Of a stretch of 64,000 nt of DNA, positions 48,448 to 58,195 are shown piece by piece. Source of the DNA: Pantoea ananatis LMG 2665 (GTDB taxonomy: Bacteria > Pseudomonadota > Gammaproteobacteria > Enterobacterales > Enterobacteriaceae); contig NZ_JMJJ01000004.1 in NCBI RefSeq assembly GCF_000710035.2, positions 1,239,594 to 1,303,593 of the forward strand, read 5' to 3'. The position numbers and the translations under genes are program-made. The first letter of the stretch is position 1; each line of letters starts with the position of its first letter. The notes under the pieces are model-generated. The model was not told the origin of the DNA. It searched no databases and saw only the letters and a program-made list of their open reading frames with translations.

Positions 48448-48897
48448 TTACGCGTCATTTGCGTCTCTGCGTAAATAGACCATGTCATGTAACTGTACGC
48501 CCTCTTCGATAATCGGTTTGTCATCATTGTCCGTGAAAAAATCCTTGACCCGGTGTGACTCGCGGAAACCGCTTTTATGATAAAAACGGAGTATGCCTGG
48601 CACGTCCCCGGTGCCGACGTACATCGTCTTACACGCTTTTAAAAACGTCTCTGCAAGATAAGCCAGCATCGTGCGGCCATAGTTACCCTGATCTGCCGGG
48701 CAGGTCGCCATATTTTTAAGCTCGCATTCCGTCTCGTTTAAACGCGTCACCACGGCAATGCACTTCACTCCGTTATCCCACAGCCTGAACATGCGTCCGC
48801 TGGCAAGATAGCGGTCAATCATATCTTCCTGTTCATCGGCCAACAGCAATAGCGGCAGGTAGATTTTTTTATTTTCCGTCACTTCATCGATAGTCAT
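48448..48897 (-). CDS. GNAT-family N-acetyltransferase
   Basis: Probable acetyl-CoA-dependent acetyltransferase of 149 residues. The acetyl-CoA loop region is GNYGRTMLAYLAETFLKAC, followed by a beta strand and FYHKSGF, typical of GNAT motif B. The substrate is unknown. ATG 48897 is chosen because GGAGGAAAG lies upstream; the frame is open 23 codons further. It lies immediately upstream of the RyhB-type gene on the same strand and is divergent from sapA. Confidence 0.82.
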   Translation of the reverse strand: MTIDEVTENKKIYLPLLLLADEQEDMIDRYLASGRMFRLWDNGVKCIAVVTRLNETECELKNMATCPADQGNYGRTMLAYLAETFLKACKTMYVGTGDVPGILRFYHKSGFRESHRVKDFFTDNDDKPIIEEGVQLHDMVYLRRDANDA

Positions 48898-49085
48898 GGG
48901 TGCTTTCCTCCTGTGCCATCGACACAAACAGGTTCTGCCTGGGTAAAAACTGATCGCGATCGGCACCAGCCAATCCCACTTTTACGCTGGTGCGCGCGCA
49001 AAGAGCTGGCAATCGCTGATGCGTATTTGGGGCCAGGCCCGCTTTGCGATACACTCTGCCTAATGCCTGAGAATCGTTGAGTTCT

Positions 49086-50714
49086 ATGTTAAAACTAATT
49101 CCTTCGCTGTTACTGAGTCTCAGCGTGTTGAGCGCGCCTGTGTGGTCTGCGCCGACGCTGGCGGGTGATATCCGTCAAAGCGGATTCGTCTATTGCGTTA
49201 ACGGCACGCTGAATACCTTCAATCCGCAGATGGCCAGCAGTGGTTTAACGGTGGATACGCTGGCTGCGCAGCTGTACGACCGCCTGTTAGATGTGGATCC
49301 TTATACCTACCGGTTGCAGTCCGATCTGGCTGCCAGTTGGGACGTGCGTGATAACGGTGCCACCTACCGTTTTCACCTGCGTCATGGGGTGCAGTTCCAG
49401 CACACCGCAACCTTTAAACCCACCCGCGCCATGAATGCGGATGACGTGGTATTCAGCTTTGCCCGCATGTTCGATCGCAAACATCCCTGGCATAACGTCA
49501 ACGGTGGCTATTACCCCTATTTCGACAGCCTGCAGTTCGCCGATTCCGTTCAGAGCATTAAAAAAATCGATAACGATACCGTCGAATTCCGTCTGAATAG
49601 TCCGGACGCCTCTTTTCTCTGGCACCTGGCGACGCACTACGCGCCCGTTTTGTCGAAAGAGTATGCTGACAGCCTGGATAAAGTGGGCCGCCAGGAAGAG
49701 CTGGATCGTTTACCTGTCGGCACCGGTCCTTTCCAGTTGAGCGAATACCGCAGCGGGCAATATATTCGTCTGGCGCGTAACCCGCATTACTGGAAAGGCG
49801 TGCCGCGCCTGCAGCAGGTGGTTATCGACCTCGGAGCCGGCGGAACAGGCCGTTTATCGAAGCTGCTTACGGGCGAATGCGACGTGCTCGCCTATCCTGC
49901 CGCCAGCCAAATATCCATTCTGCGTGACGATCCCCGACTGCGCATGACGCTGCGGCCCGGGATGAACATCGCCTATTTAGCATTTAATACCCGAAAACCG
50001 CCGCTCGACAGGCCGGAAGTCCGTCACGCACTGGCGCTGGCGATGAATAATGAGCGTCTGATGGAATCTATCTATTACGGCACTGCCGAGACGGCTGCAT
50101 CCATACTGCCTCGCGCGTCCTGGGCTTACGATACCGATGCCAGCATTACCCCTTACGATCCCAAAAAGGCCAAAGAAGCGCTGGAAGCCGCTGGCGTCCA
50201 CGATCTTCATCTGCGCCTGGTCGTGCCCGCGGCCTCGCAGTCCTGGAACCCTGCACCGCTGAAAACGGCAGAGCTTATCCAGGCTGATCTTGCGCAAATT
50301 GGCGTACAGGTCACCATCGTGCCGGTTGAGGGGCGTTTTCAGGAGGCACAGCTGATGGCAATGAACCACGATCTGACGCTGGCGGGCTGGGCAACTGACA
50401 GTAACGATCCCGACAGCTTCTTTCGTCCGCTGCTCAGCTGCGCCGCCATCAGTTCGCAGACCAACTATGCTCACTGGTGTTCACCCACGTTTGACGACAC
50501 GCTGAAAAATGCCCTGTTGTCACAGCAGCTGTCGGGGCGTATTGAAAATTATGATAAAGCCCAGCAGATTCTGGCGCGCGAGCTGCCCGTTCTGCCGCTG
50601 GCTTCATCTTTGCGTCTGCAAGCCTATCGGCATGATATTAAAGGTCTGGTTTTGAGTCCGTTTGGCAATGCGTCATTTGCCGGCGTGTATCGTGATGAGC
50701 GAGAGGAACGTTAA
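49086..50714 (+). CDS. sapA: SapA, periplasmic peptide-binding protein
   Basis: Solute-binding protein of the Sap ABC system, which takes up antimicrobial peptides and heme in some pathogens. About 542 residues (E. coli 547). Signal peptide ends VWSAPT (about 22). RQSGFVYCVNGTLNTFNPQ and FNTRKPPLDRPEVRHALALA match the family. A TTG three codons upstream could be the start; the ATG is preferred. The gene abuts sapB with no gap. Confidence 0.95.
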   Translation: MLKLIPSLLLSLSVLSAPVWSAPTLAGDIRQSGFVYCVNGTLNTFNPQMASSGLTVDTLAAQLYDRLLDVDPYTYRLQSDLAASWDVRDNGATYRFHLRHGVQFQHTATFKPTRAMNADDVVFSFARMFDRKHPWHNVNGGYYPYFDSLQFADSVQSIKKIDNDTVEFRLNSPDASFLWHLATHYAPVLSKEYADSLDKVGRQEELDRLPVGTGPFQLSEYRSGQYIRLARNPHYWKGVPRLQQVVIDLGAGGTGRLSKLLTGECDVLAYPAASQISILRDDPRLRMTLRPGMNIAYLAFNTRKPPLDRPEVRHALALAMNNERLMESIYYGTAETAASILPRASWAYDTDASITPYDPKKAKEALEAAGVHDLHLRLVVPAASQSWNPAPLKTAELIQADLAQIGVQVTIVPVEGRFQEAQLMAMNHDLTLAGWATDSNDPDSFFRPLLSCAAISSQTNYAHWCSPTFDDTLKNALLSQQLSGRIENYDKAQQILARELPVLPLASSLRLQAYRHDIKGLVLSPFGNASFAGVYRDEREER

Positions 50715-51680
50715 GTGGTCATCTATATCCTGCGTCGCCTGGTATTGCTGGTGATTACCTTGTTTTTTCTTTCGCTGGTGAGTTTCAGCCTGAGCTATTT
50801 CACCCCTAACGCGCCCCTGGAAGGCGCATCGCTGTTCGATGCCTGGTGGTTCTGGTTTAAAGGCATGCTGCAGCTGGACTTTGGGGTTTCCAGCACCAAT
50901 GGCCAGGAAATTGGCGTACAGCTGCGTGAGGTGTTTCCCGCTACGATGGAGCTGTGCCTGATGGCCTTTAGCTTAGCGCTGATCGTCGGGATTCCGCTGG
51001 GCATTTGCGCCGGTGCGATGCGGCATAAATGGCAGGATAAACTGATCAGCGCTCTCGCCCTGTTAGGGTTCTCGATTCCTGTGTTCTGGCTTGCCCTGCT
51101 ATTTACGCTGTTTTTTTCGTTGACGCTGGGCTGGCTGCCGGTTTCCGGCCGCTACGATTTGCTCTATCCGGTCCAGAACATTACCGGCTTTGCCTTGATC
51201 GATGCCTGGCTCAGCCCCTCGCCGTGGCGGCATGAAATGATGATTAGCGTGCTGATGCATCTGATTTTGCCGGTGACCGTTCTGGCCATGGCGCCAACGA
51301 CCGAGATCGTGCGTTTATTGCGCATCAGCACCATTGATGTCGTGGATAAAAGCTATGTGAAGGCGGCCGCCACCCGTGGGTTATCCCGTTTTACCGTGAT
51401 TCGCCGCCACGTTCTGCATAATGCCCTTCCGCCCGTCATTCCTCGCCTGGGTCTGCAGTTTTCCAGCATGTTAACGCTGGCGATGATCACGGAAATGGTC
51501 TTCAACTGGCCCGGTCTGGGGCGCTGGCTGATTAACGCTATCCGCCAGCAGGATTATGCGGCGATATCGGCCGGTGTGATGGTGACCGGCGGCGTGGTGA
51601 TTGTGGTGAATGTGCTCTCTGACATTGTCGGTGCGGCGCTGAATCCGCTGAAACATAAGGAATGGTATGCCCTACGATAA
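50715..51680 (+). CDS. sapB: SapB, ABC permease
   Basis: Inner-membrane permease of 321 residues with six helices and the EAA loop [22 protein letters not shown] start directly after the sapA stop. In E. coli SapBCDF functions as a putrescine exporter, separate from SapA. Overlaps sapC by 14 bases. Confidence 0.95.
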   Translation: MVIYILRRLVLLVITLFFLSLVSFSLSYFTPNAPLEGASLFDAWWFWFKGMLQLDFGVSSTNGQEIGVQLREVFPATMELCLMAFSLALIVGIPLGICAGAMRHKWQDKLISALALLGFSIPVFWLALLFTLFFSLTLGWLPVSGRYDLLYPVQNITGFALIDAWLSPSPWRHEMMISVLMHLILPVTVLAMAPTTEIVRLLRISTIDVVDKSYVKAAATRGLSRFTVIRRHVLHNALPPVIPRLGLQFSSMLTLAMITEMVFNWPGLGRWLINAIRQQDYAAISAGVMVTGGVVIVVNVLSDIVGAALNPLKHKEWYALR

Positions 51681-52557
51681 CATCTACGCCGAAAAACGCC
51701 TGCCGAGCGCATTTCGTCAGAGCTGGCACCATTTTTATAGCGACATGCCTGCGATGATAGGCCTGTACGGCTTTGGCGCACTGCTGCTGCTCTGTCTGTT
51801 TGGGCATTTTCTGGCACCTTATCCCATCGACCAGCAGTTTTTGGGCTACCAGCTGTTACCGCCCTCCTGGTCGCGCTACGGTGAAGTGTCGTTCTTCCTT
51901 GGAACAGACGATTTAGGGCGTGATTTACTCAGCCGTCTGCTCAATGGCGTGGCCCCGACAGTAGGTTCAGCCATTGTCGTTACGCTGTTTGCCACTTTCT
52001 GGGCACTGGTACTTGGTATCGTGGCGGGCATGACGCACGGCGTGCGCTCTGCCGTGCTGAATCACGTGCTGGACACGTTACTGTCAATTCCTTCTCTCCT
52101 GCTGGCCATCATCGTGGTGGCCTTTCTCGGCCCACGCCTTGAACATGCGTTGCTGGCGGTCTGGCTGGCGCTCATGCCACGGCTGGTGCGGGAAATTTAC
52201 AGCGCCGTTCATGATGAACTGGAAAAAGAGTATGTGGTGGCGGCGCGTCTCGATGGGGCGACCAGCATTAATATTATGTGGCATGCGATTCTCCCTAACG
52301 TGTTACCGATGCTGATCAGCGAAATTACGCGTGCGCTCTCCATGGCCATTCTTGATATTGCCGCCCTGGGATTTCTCGACCTTGGCGCGCAGTTGCCCTC
52401 TCCGGAATGGGGCGCGATGCTGGGCGATTCCCTGGAGCTGGTCTACGTGGCCCCCTGGACCGTGATGTTGCCCGGTGCGGCGCTGATGCTAAGCGTATTA
52501 GTGGTTAACCTGCTCGGTGATGGCATTCGTCGGGCCGTCGAGGCGGGAGTGGAATAA
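51667..52557 (+). CDS. sapC: SapC, ABC permease
   Basis: Second permease, 296 residues (as in E. coli), OppC type: N-terminal helix about 33-52, then [18 protein letters not shown] and five more helices with EAA loop [24 protein letters not shown] (split at about 180-203). Stop and sapD start overlap by one base (TAATG). Confidence 0.95.
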   Translation: MPYDNIYAEKRLPSAFRQSWHHFYSDMPAMIGLYGFGALLLLCLFGHFLAPYPIDQQFLGYQLLPPSWSRYGEVSFFLGTDDLGRDLLSRLLNGVAPTVGSAIVVTLFATFWALVLGIVAGMTHGVRSAVLNHVLDTLLSIPSLLLAIIVVAFLGPRLEHALLAVWLALMPRLVREIYSAVHDELEKEYVVAARLDGATSINIMWHAILPNVLPMLISEITRALSMAILDIAALGFLDLGAQLPSPEWGAMLGDSLELVYVAPWTVMLPGAALMLSVLVVNLLGDGIRRAVEAGVE

Positions 52558-53552
52558 TGCCGTTACTGGATATTCGTAATCTGACGATTGAATTTATAAC
52601 CGCGGACGGGCCGGTTAAAGCGGTCGATCGCGTTAATTTGTCCCTCAGTGAAGGCGAAATTCGCGGTCTGGTCGGGGAGTCCGGTTCGGGCAAGAGCCTG
52701 GTGGCCAAGGCGATTTGCGGCGTGACTAACGACAACTGGCGCGTTACCGCAGACCGCATGGTCTTTGATGACGTTGATCTGCTGCGTCTGTCTGCCCGTG
52801 AGCGCCGCCGCATCGTGGGTCATAACGTATCGATGATTTTTCAGGAGCCGCAATCCTGTCTCGATCCCTCTGAAAGTGTCGGGCGTCAGCTGATGCAGGC
52901 GATTCCGCGCTGGACCTATAAAGGCCCGTGGATGAAGCGTTTTTGGTTCTGGCGTAAAACCCGGGCGATTGAACTGCTGCATCGGGTGGGCATTAAGGAT
53001 CATAAAGACATCATGCGCAGCTTTCCCTATGAGTTAACCGAGGGCGAGTGCCAGAAAGTTATGATCGCCATCGCGCTGGCGAATCAGCCCCGCCTGCTGA
53101 TTGCGGATGAGCCAACGAATGCGATGGAGCCTACAACCCAGGCGCAGATATTCCGCCTGCTGAGCCGTCTTAACCAGAACAATAACACCACCATTTTATT
53201 GATCAGCCACGATCTGCGCACGATGAGCCAGTGGGCTGACCGCATTAACGTCATGTACTGCGGCCAGACGGTCGAAACGGCGCAAAGCGAAGACCTGATG
53301 ACGACCCCGCATCATCCCTATACTCAGGCTTTGATTCGCGCCATGCCTGATTTTGGTCGTCCGCTGCCGCACAAAAGCCGGCTGAACACCTTATCCGGCG
53401 CGATTCCGTCGCTGGAGAGCCTGCCGATTGGCTGTCGCCTGGGACCACGCTGTCCCTACGCGCAGCGTAAGTGCATTGAAACGCCGCGGCTGACGGGCAC
53501 CCGCTCGCACCTGTACGCCTGCCACTTCCCGCTTAACGTTGAGGGCCAATAA
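52557..53552 (+). CDS. sapD: SapD, ABC ATPase
   Basis: OppD-type ATPase of 331 residues. Walker A GESGSGKS, Walker B LLIADEPT, and the unusual signature LTEGECQKV in place of LSGGQ, which is also found in E. coli SapD. E. coli SapD also supports K+ uptake through Trk. C-terminal oligopeptide-ABC cysteine motif (CPYAQRKC) is present. Confidence 0.95.
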   Translation: MPLLDIRNLTIEFITADGPVKAVDRVNLSLSEGEIRGLVGESGSGKSLVAKAICGVTNDNWRVTADRMVFDDVDLLRLSARERRRIVGHNVSMIFQEPQSCLDPSESVGRQLMQAIPRWTYKGPWMKRFWFWRKTRAIELLHRVGIKDHKDIMRSFPYELTEGECQKVMIAIALANQPRLLIADEPTNAMEPTTQAQIFRLLSRLNQNNNTTILLISHDLRTMSQWADRINVMYCGQTVETAQSEDLMTTPHHPYTQALIRAMPDFGRPLPHKSRLNTLSGAIPSLESLPIGCRLGPRCPYAQRKCIETPRLTGTRSHLYACHFPLNVEGQ

Positions 53553-53553
53553 C

Positions 53554-54357
53554 ATGGAAACGTTGCTGGAAGTCCGCAATCTCAGCAAAACCTTTCGCTA
53601 CCGCACCGGCCTGTTTCGCCGCCAGCACGTTGAAGCCGTTAAATCCGTCAGCTTTACGCTGCGTGAAAAGCAGACCCTGGCGATTATCGGCGAGAACGGA
53701 TCGGGTAAATCGACCCTGGCGAAAATGCTTAGCGGCACCGTTGCCCCCAGCGACGGGGAGATCATCATTGACGATCATCCGCTCAGCTTTGGTGATTACG
53801 GCTATCGTAGCCAACGCATTCGCATGATTTTTCAGGATCCGTCAACGTCGCTCAACCCGCGCCAGCGCGTGAGCCAGATTCTGGATCTGCCGCTGCGCCT
53901 GAATACCGGGCTGGATGCTGAGGAACGGGAAAAACGCATCATTGCAACGCTGCGTCAGGTGGGATTGCTGCGCGATCACGCGGGTTACTATCCCCACATG
54001 CTGGCACCGGGCCAAAAGCAGCGCCTTGGGCTGGCACGGGCCTTGATCCTGCAGCCCAAAGTGATTGTGGCCGACGAGGCGCTGGCCTCTCTGGATATGA
54101 CCATGCGCTCTCAACTGGTCAATCTGATGCTGGAACTCCAGGAAAAACACGGCATTGCTTATATTTATGTGACCCAGCATCTTGGCATGATGAAGCACAT
54201 CAGCGATAAAGTACTCGTCATGCATCACGGTGAAGTGGTGGAACGCGGCGGAACGGCAGACGTGCTCGCCTCGCCGCTGCACGAGATGACCAAACGCCTG
54301 ATCAACAGCCATTTTGGCGAGGCGCTGACCGCCGAAGCCTGGCGGCGTGAGCGTTGA
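53554..54357 (+). CDS. sapF: SapF, ABC ATPase
   Basis: OppF-type ATPase of 267 residues. Walker A GENGSGKS, signature LAPGQKQRLGLARAL, Walker B VIVADEAL (Ala-Leu where Pro-Thr is usual, as in E. coli). The start at 53554 aligns with E. coli SapF; it begins one base after sapD. Last gene of sapABCDF. Confidence 0.95.
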   Translation: METLLEVRNLSKTFRYRTGLFRRQHVEAVKSVSFTLREKQTLAIIGENGSGKSTLAKMLSGTVAPSDGEIIIDDHPLSFGDYGYRSQRIRMIFQDPSTSLNPRQRVSQILDLPLRLNTGLDAEEREKRIIATLRQVGLLRDHAGYYPHMLAPGQKQRLGLARALILQPKVIVADEALASLDMTMRSQLVNLMLELQEKHGIAYIYVTQHLGMMKHISDKVLVMHHGEVVERGGTADVLASPLHEMTKRLINSHFGEALTAEAWRRER

Positions 54358-54498
54358 TTTTGCGGCATATTGTGGAAAACGCTGAGCGGTTTTCCTGATT
54401 TCAAGCAGACGTGCTAGAATCCGCACGTCGATTAACGTCGGTCGTCTATTATTTAAACAACGCGACCGCCAACTACCATGACCATAAGGATTACAGCT

Positions 54499-55287
54499 AT
54501 GGGTTTTCTTTCCGGTAAGCGCATTCTGATTACTGGTGTTGCCAGTAAACTTTCCATCGCCTACGGTATTGCACAGGCGATGCGCAAACAGGGCGCAGAA
54601 CTGGCTTTCACCTACCAAAACGACAAACTGAAAGGTCGTGTGGAAGAGTTTGCCAAAGATTTGGGTTCTGACATTGTGCTGCCATGTGATGTTGCAGAAG
54701 ATGAAAGCATCAAATCCCTGTTCGTTGAGCTGGCAAAAACCTGGCCGAAATTTGACGGTTTCGTGCACTCCATTGGCTTCGCCCCTGGCGACCAGCTGGA
54801 TGGCGATTACGTCAATGCCGTAACCCGCGAAGGTTTCAAAATCGCACATGACATCAGCGCCTACAGCTTTGTTGCAATGGCAAAAGAGTGCCGTGCGATG
54901 CTGAACCCTAACTCCGCCCTGCTGACGCTGTCTTACCTGGGTGCAGAGCGCGCTATCCCTAACTACAACGTAATGGGCCTGGCGAAAGCGTCCCTTGAAG
55001 CAAACGTCCGTTACATGGCGAACGCGATGGGTCCTGAAGGCGTGCGTGTTAACGCCGTGTCTGCGGGTCCAATTCGTACCCTGGCGGCATCGGGCATCAA
55101 AGATTTCCGTAAGATGCTGGCCCACTGTGAAGCGGTCACCCCGATTCGTCGTACCGTCACCATTGAAGACGTAGGTAACTCTGCGGCCTTCCTGTGTTCC
55201 GACCTTGCGGGTGGGATCACCGGTGAAATCGTTCACGTTGACGGCGGTTTCAGCATCGCTGCGATGAATGAACTGGAACTGAAATAA
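54499..55287 (+). CDS. fabI: FabI, enoyl-ACP reductase
   Basis: NADH-dependent reductase of the final step of fatty-acid elongation, target of triclosan. 262 residues from MGFLSGKR at 54499, preceded by AAGGA; the frame extends seven codons further. Catalytic Tyr156 and Lys163 lie in the YNVMGLAK segment, and Gly93 (HSIGFAPGD) is wild-type. Nearly identical to E. coli. A probable promoter is TAGAAT near 54415. Confidence 0.98.
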   Translation: MGFLSGKRILITGVASKLSIAYGIAQAMRKQGAELAFTYQNDKLKGRVEEFAKDLGSDIVLPCDVAEDESIKSLFVELAKTWPKFDGFVHSIGFAPGDQLDGDYVNAVTREGFKIAHDISAYSFVAMAKECRAMLNPNSALLTLSYLGAERAIPNYNVMGLAKASLEANVRYMANAMGPEGVRVNAVSAGPIRTLAASGIKDFRKMLAHCEAVTPIRRTVTIEDVGNSAAFLCSDLAGGITGEIVHVDGGFSIAAMNELELK

Positions 55288-55473
55288 GTTTCCTCACGGG
55301 CGAGCGTTGCTCGCCCTGCGCGCCCCCTGCCCGATCCCCGCGTTATTCCTTATCGCTATTAATTATCACCGATTGGTCTTTTGCCCTGACCTGCCCGTGG
55401 GCGACGATAAGTCAGCCCTGCGGCCTGCGACTGAATCACCGCATGCGCCGCATCAGATTTTGCAAAAGGACTG

Positions 55474-56592
55474 ATGATGCAACAACGCCGCTATCCCGGC
55501 CAGGACCACTGGTTTTATGAAAGTCAGACCAGTCCGCGCAGCGTACAGGCTGCCCCGCTTTTTCCAGAAGCCGCCCATGTCGATGACCGGTTTTTGCTGG
55601 GGTTAGCACAGGACGCTTCCGTTATTCAGCCTTTACTTCAGGCAGACCAGCCCGCCATACAGATCGCCCATCACGTTGTTGACCATCTGTTTCCCGACCA
55701 GATTGAAACCACACTGACCCATACGCTTACGCTGTATGACCGGCTAAGCACCGCCTTGACGGTGGCTCAGGTGGCAGGCATTCAACGCCTGTGTAACCAC
55801 TATTCCGCCCGCCTCAATCCCCTGCCGGGTCCTGATTCCTCTCGTGAAAGCAACAATCGCCTGACGCAAATTACGCAATATGCCCGCCTGCTGGCGATGC
55901 AGCCCGCATTAATTACGGCGGAGAGCATCCGCGCGCTGCATGCGGTAGGGCTGAGCGAAGCCGATATCGTCACACTTAACCATGTAGTGGGCTTTGTCTG
56001 CTATCAGGCGCGCGTCATCGCCGGGATTCATGCTCTGCTGGAACGGCCGGTGCGCTGGATGCCGGGTATGTCACCGGCTCCTGACGCCGATGTGGCGACG
56101 TTTGCCCAGCCCTGCGCGTGGCAGCCTGTGCTGACGCCGCTGGAGCCGCGCTATGCCAGCGAGGCGCAACATGCCGCTGTCGCCGCGTGTCAGCATGCGC
56201 CGGTGCTTAAAGATACAGTCTGGCTGCTGGCTCACGCGCCTGCGCTGCTGCAAAGCTGGTTTGCCCTGCGTCAACAGCTGCAAGATGGCGCAAGCGCAAG
56301 CGTGGAGGCGACCGCCGCCCGGATACTGGGCAGCCGCTGGATCTGGCAGCATGCTGCAGATGCAGAGAAGCGAATGAGTCAGGCGGACGAGGCGAAAACC
56401 GACAGTGAGCAGCAGGCTCTCATTACACTAACCGCTCAGCTCACCCGCCAGCCAGAGCGCGTCAGTGCGCTCGATCTGCAACCGCTGGCGCAAGCTGGCT
56501 GGTCGCATGCCAGGCAGTTCAGCGTGATACAGGCTATCGCGCTGGCCAACTGGAACAGCCGTTTGTTTTATGCCTGCGGTGAAGCCAGCTAG
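55474..56592 (+). CDS. Carboxymuconolactone-decarboxylase/AhpD-like protein
   Basis: 372-residue all-helical protein. Two repeats resemble the CMD/alkylhydroperoxidase fold: the segment YARLLAMQPALITAESIRAL with VGLSEADIVTLNHVVGFVCYQARV (split at about 132-178), and a second half ending VIQAIALANWNSRL. The AhpD catalytic CxxC is absent, so peroxidase chemistry by that route is unlikely. It resembles fused CMD-domain proteins found next to transporters in plant-associated bacteria. Substrate unknown. RBS AAGGA. It converges with and overlaps the LysR gene by four bases. Confidence 0.65.
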   Translation: MMQQRRYPGQDHWFYESQTSPRSVQAAPLFPEAAHVDDRFLLGLAQDASVIQPLLQADQPAIQIAHHVVDHLFPDQIETTLTHTLTLYDRLSTALTVAQVAGIQRLCNHYSARLNPLPGPDSSRESNNRLTQITQYARLLAMQPALITAESIRALHAVGLSEADIVTLNHVVGFVCYQARVIAGIHALLERPVRWMPGMSPAPDADVATFAQPCAWQPVLTPLEPRYASEAQHAAVAACQHAPVLKDTVWLLAHAPALLQSWFALRQQLQDGASASVEATAARILGSRWIWQHAADAEKRMSQADEAKTDSEQQALITLTAQLTRQPERVSALDLQPLAQAGWSHARQFSVIQAIALANWNSRLFYACGEAS

Positions 56593-57485
56593 CTGGCAAG
56601 ATAGCTTCGCGCTTCGTCATAAAAATGCTGTGCGAGCGGCGTGGCCCGGCCAGGCTCGGCGATCACCAGCGCGGCCTGACGCGCCATTTTTGGCATCGAA
56701 ATAGTGCGCTTTTCCAGGCCGTGTAAGGATTCAGGCAGCAAATGGCCCCGTGGCGAGATCAGAACACCCAGACCGACCTGGGTACACTGCAACAGCTGCA
56801 TGACAGAGGCGCTTTCAACCACCACGCGCGGCACCAGCGCAGCATCGCGAAACGTCATATCCAGATAGCGGCGAAAATAACGGGTTGGCTCCCCCAGACA
56901 CAGCGGCTGCTGCGCCAGCGTTGGCAGGTCAAGCGTTTCATGGGCGCATAACGGGGGGAAATGGGCGGGATGAAAAACCGCCTCAACGCCGCTATCCGCC
57001 AGCAGCGATGCCTGAAAATGCAGTTCCCGCAGCGTCGCCATTTCAAAAAAGCCAATGCCGACATCAACCGTGTGGCTGTTCAGCGCGTCCAGCAGTTGAT
57101 CGGCACTTAACACGGCAATGCGGTAATCCAGCTGCGGATAGCGAGCCTGCACCGCTTTTAACAGCTCTGCCAACGAAACGCTGCACTGCGGGACCACACC
57201 GAGGCGAAGCGTACCGTTCACGCCGTGTTTTAACGACTCGACCTCCAGCTTCAGCCCCTGATAAACCGAAACGATTTCCCGTGCCCATGCCAGCACCCTG
57301 TCGCCCTCCGGCGTGAAACCGGCAAAGTTGTTACTGCGGTTGATCAGCGACAGGCCCAGTTCACGCTCCAGGTTTTTTAACCGCATCGATAAGGTTGGCT
57401 GGCTGACAAAGCTGGCTTCGGCGGCACGACCAAAATGGCGTTCGCGTTCGAGATTGCAGAGATAGATGAGTTGCTTGATATCGAT
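56589..57485 (-). CDS. LysR-family regulator lacking a canonical start codon
   Basis: The frame encodes a complete LysR protein (about 298 residues): IDIKQLIYLCNLERERHFGR, AASFVSQPTLS-type helix-turn-helix, then an effector domain with AVLSADQLLDALN. It is open only from 57491 (a TAA is at 57492-57494), and the first ATG/GTG/TTG is the ATG at 57386, 33 codons in, which would delete the DNA-binding helices. Codon 1 by alignment with relatives (M-D-I-K-Q) is ATC at 57485. The prophage remnant begins just here, so start codon and promoter were probably lost. It may be expressed from ATC inefficiently, or be dead. Confidence 0.75.
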   Translation of the reverse strand: MDIKQLIYLCNLERERHFGRAAEASFVSQPTLSMRLKNLERELGLSLINRSNNFAGFTPEGDRVLAWAREIVSVYQGLKLEVESLKHGVNGTLRLGVVPQCSVSLAELLKAVQARYPQLDYRIAVLSADQLLDALNSHTVDVGIGFFEMATLRELHFQASLLADSGVEAVFHPAHFPPLCAHETLDLPTLAQQPLCLGEPTRYFRRYLDMTFRDAALVPRVVVESASVMQLLQCTQVGLGVLISPRGHLLPESLHGLEKRTISMPKMARQAALVIAEPGRATPLAQHFYDEARSYLAS

Positions 57486-57517
57486 TTTCTTTTACCACCA
57501 ATGACTTACGGTTAATT

Positions 57518-57568
57518 ATTTTATCCGGATAAAATTTTATGTACTAACCCCTGTACTAAATAAAATTT
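57518..57568. repeat. Palindromes at the prophage-host junction
   Basis: ATTTTATCCGGATAAAAT (57518-57535) is a perfect 18-bp palindrome. It is followed by an interrupted dyad AAATTTTATGTAC...GTACTAAATAAAATTT (57532-57568). Position, 33 bases from the LysR frame, suits either a prophage attachment/arm region or an operator. Confidence 0.7.
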
Positions 57569-57624
57569 CACCCTGAGTTTTTGGCCGTTTCAGCGATTCA
57601 TCATAAGCCGAATCTCCGACCGCT

Positions 57625-57817
57625 TCAAACCGGCATCCAGTCAGCCTCATACACCGACAGGATTTCGTGCGTCACCACGCCAAGCATCACCACACCCTCC
57701 AGTGATTCCCCGTCAATCGTCTCACCTTCTTCCGTCACGACTACCGTTGATGATTTCGGTTGAGATGTTTGACGCTGAGTTGACAACGGACAGCACGTTA
57801 ACGCGATTGCGTTTCAT
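57625..57817 (-). pseudogene. Small phage-derived ORF remnants
   Basis: A 31-codon ORF (57722-57817) with AGGA ahead begins MKRNRVNVLSVVNSASN. A second frame, offset by one base, runs through QTSQPKSSTVVVTEEGE and ends HEILSVYEADWMPV at 57625. Both look gene-like, and a single-base change would join them into a protein of about 65 residues. I do not recognise the family. Confidence 0.4.
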
Positions 57818-57847
57818 GCTGTGTCCTCATAGGTATATTGGAGGCAT

Positions 57848-57871
57848 TAAAAAGGCCGCTAATGCGGCCTT
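57848..57871 (-). terminator. Terminator after the prophage head module
   Basis: AAGGCCGC-ATTA-GCGGCCTT on the minus strand followed by TTTAA, nine bases beyond the stop of the last leftward gene. Confidence 0.8.
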
Positions 57872-57880
57872 CTTGAGAAG

Positions 57881-58195
57881 CTAGTATGCTGTTATCTCAA
57901 AGTTTAGGGTCTGTTTAACTCGATCTATCGCGTTGTTTAGAGCGTTATTTTCTGCATTTTGCTGGCCTTGAAAGTCCAGCATAAAAGCTTTATTCCACTG
58001 ATAAAAATCAGAGCCTTCTATTTCTAATCCTTCAGCAGTTGTCACCTTACAGCTTACTCTGAAAACAGAAAAAGCATCGCTTTTGCTCAATTCTTTCCAA
58101 TCAAAACTTATCTTTTTAACTTTGGATGACTGCATTCTTACCTCCGATGTAAAATTTCCATTATCATCGGCAATATAAGAATCTACTTTAACCAT
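57881..58195 (-). CDS. Hypothetical phage protein (104 residues)
   Basis: Not recognised. Soluble, rich in beta-type segments (SYIADDNGNFTSEVRM, FRVSCKVTTAEGLEIEG) with a C-terminal helix (NAENNALNNAIDRVKQTL). Its start overlaps the end of the minor head gene by 13 bases, suggesting translational coupling. Last gene before the terminator. It might be a cargo or head-associated protein. Confidence 0.6.
   Translation of the reverse strand: MVKVDSYIADDNGNFTSEVRMQSSKVKKISFDWKELSKSDAFSVFRVSCKVTTAEGLEIEGSDFYQWNKAFMLDFQGQQNAENNALNNAIDRVKQTLNFEITAY

Noticed and set aside
53842..55236. 464-residue open frame on the minus strand across sapF and fabI
   Set aside because: Exact antisense shadow of two well-conserved genes; composition (many His, Gln, Arg) is typical of such shadows.
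55298..55316. Hairpin after fabI as a terminator
   Set aside because: A good 8-bp stem (GGGCGAGC/GCTCGCCC) but no T-run follows, so intrinsic termination is not supported.
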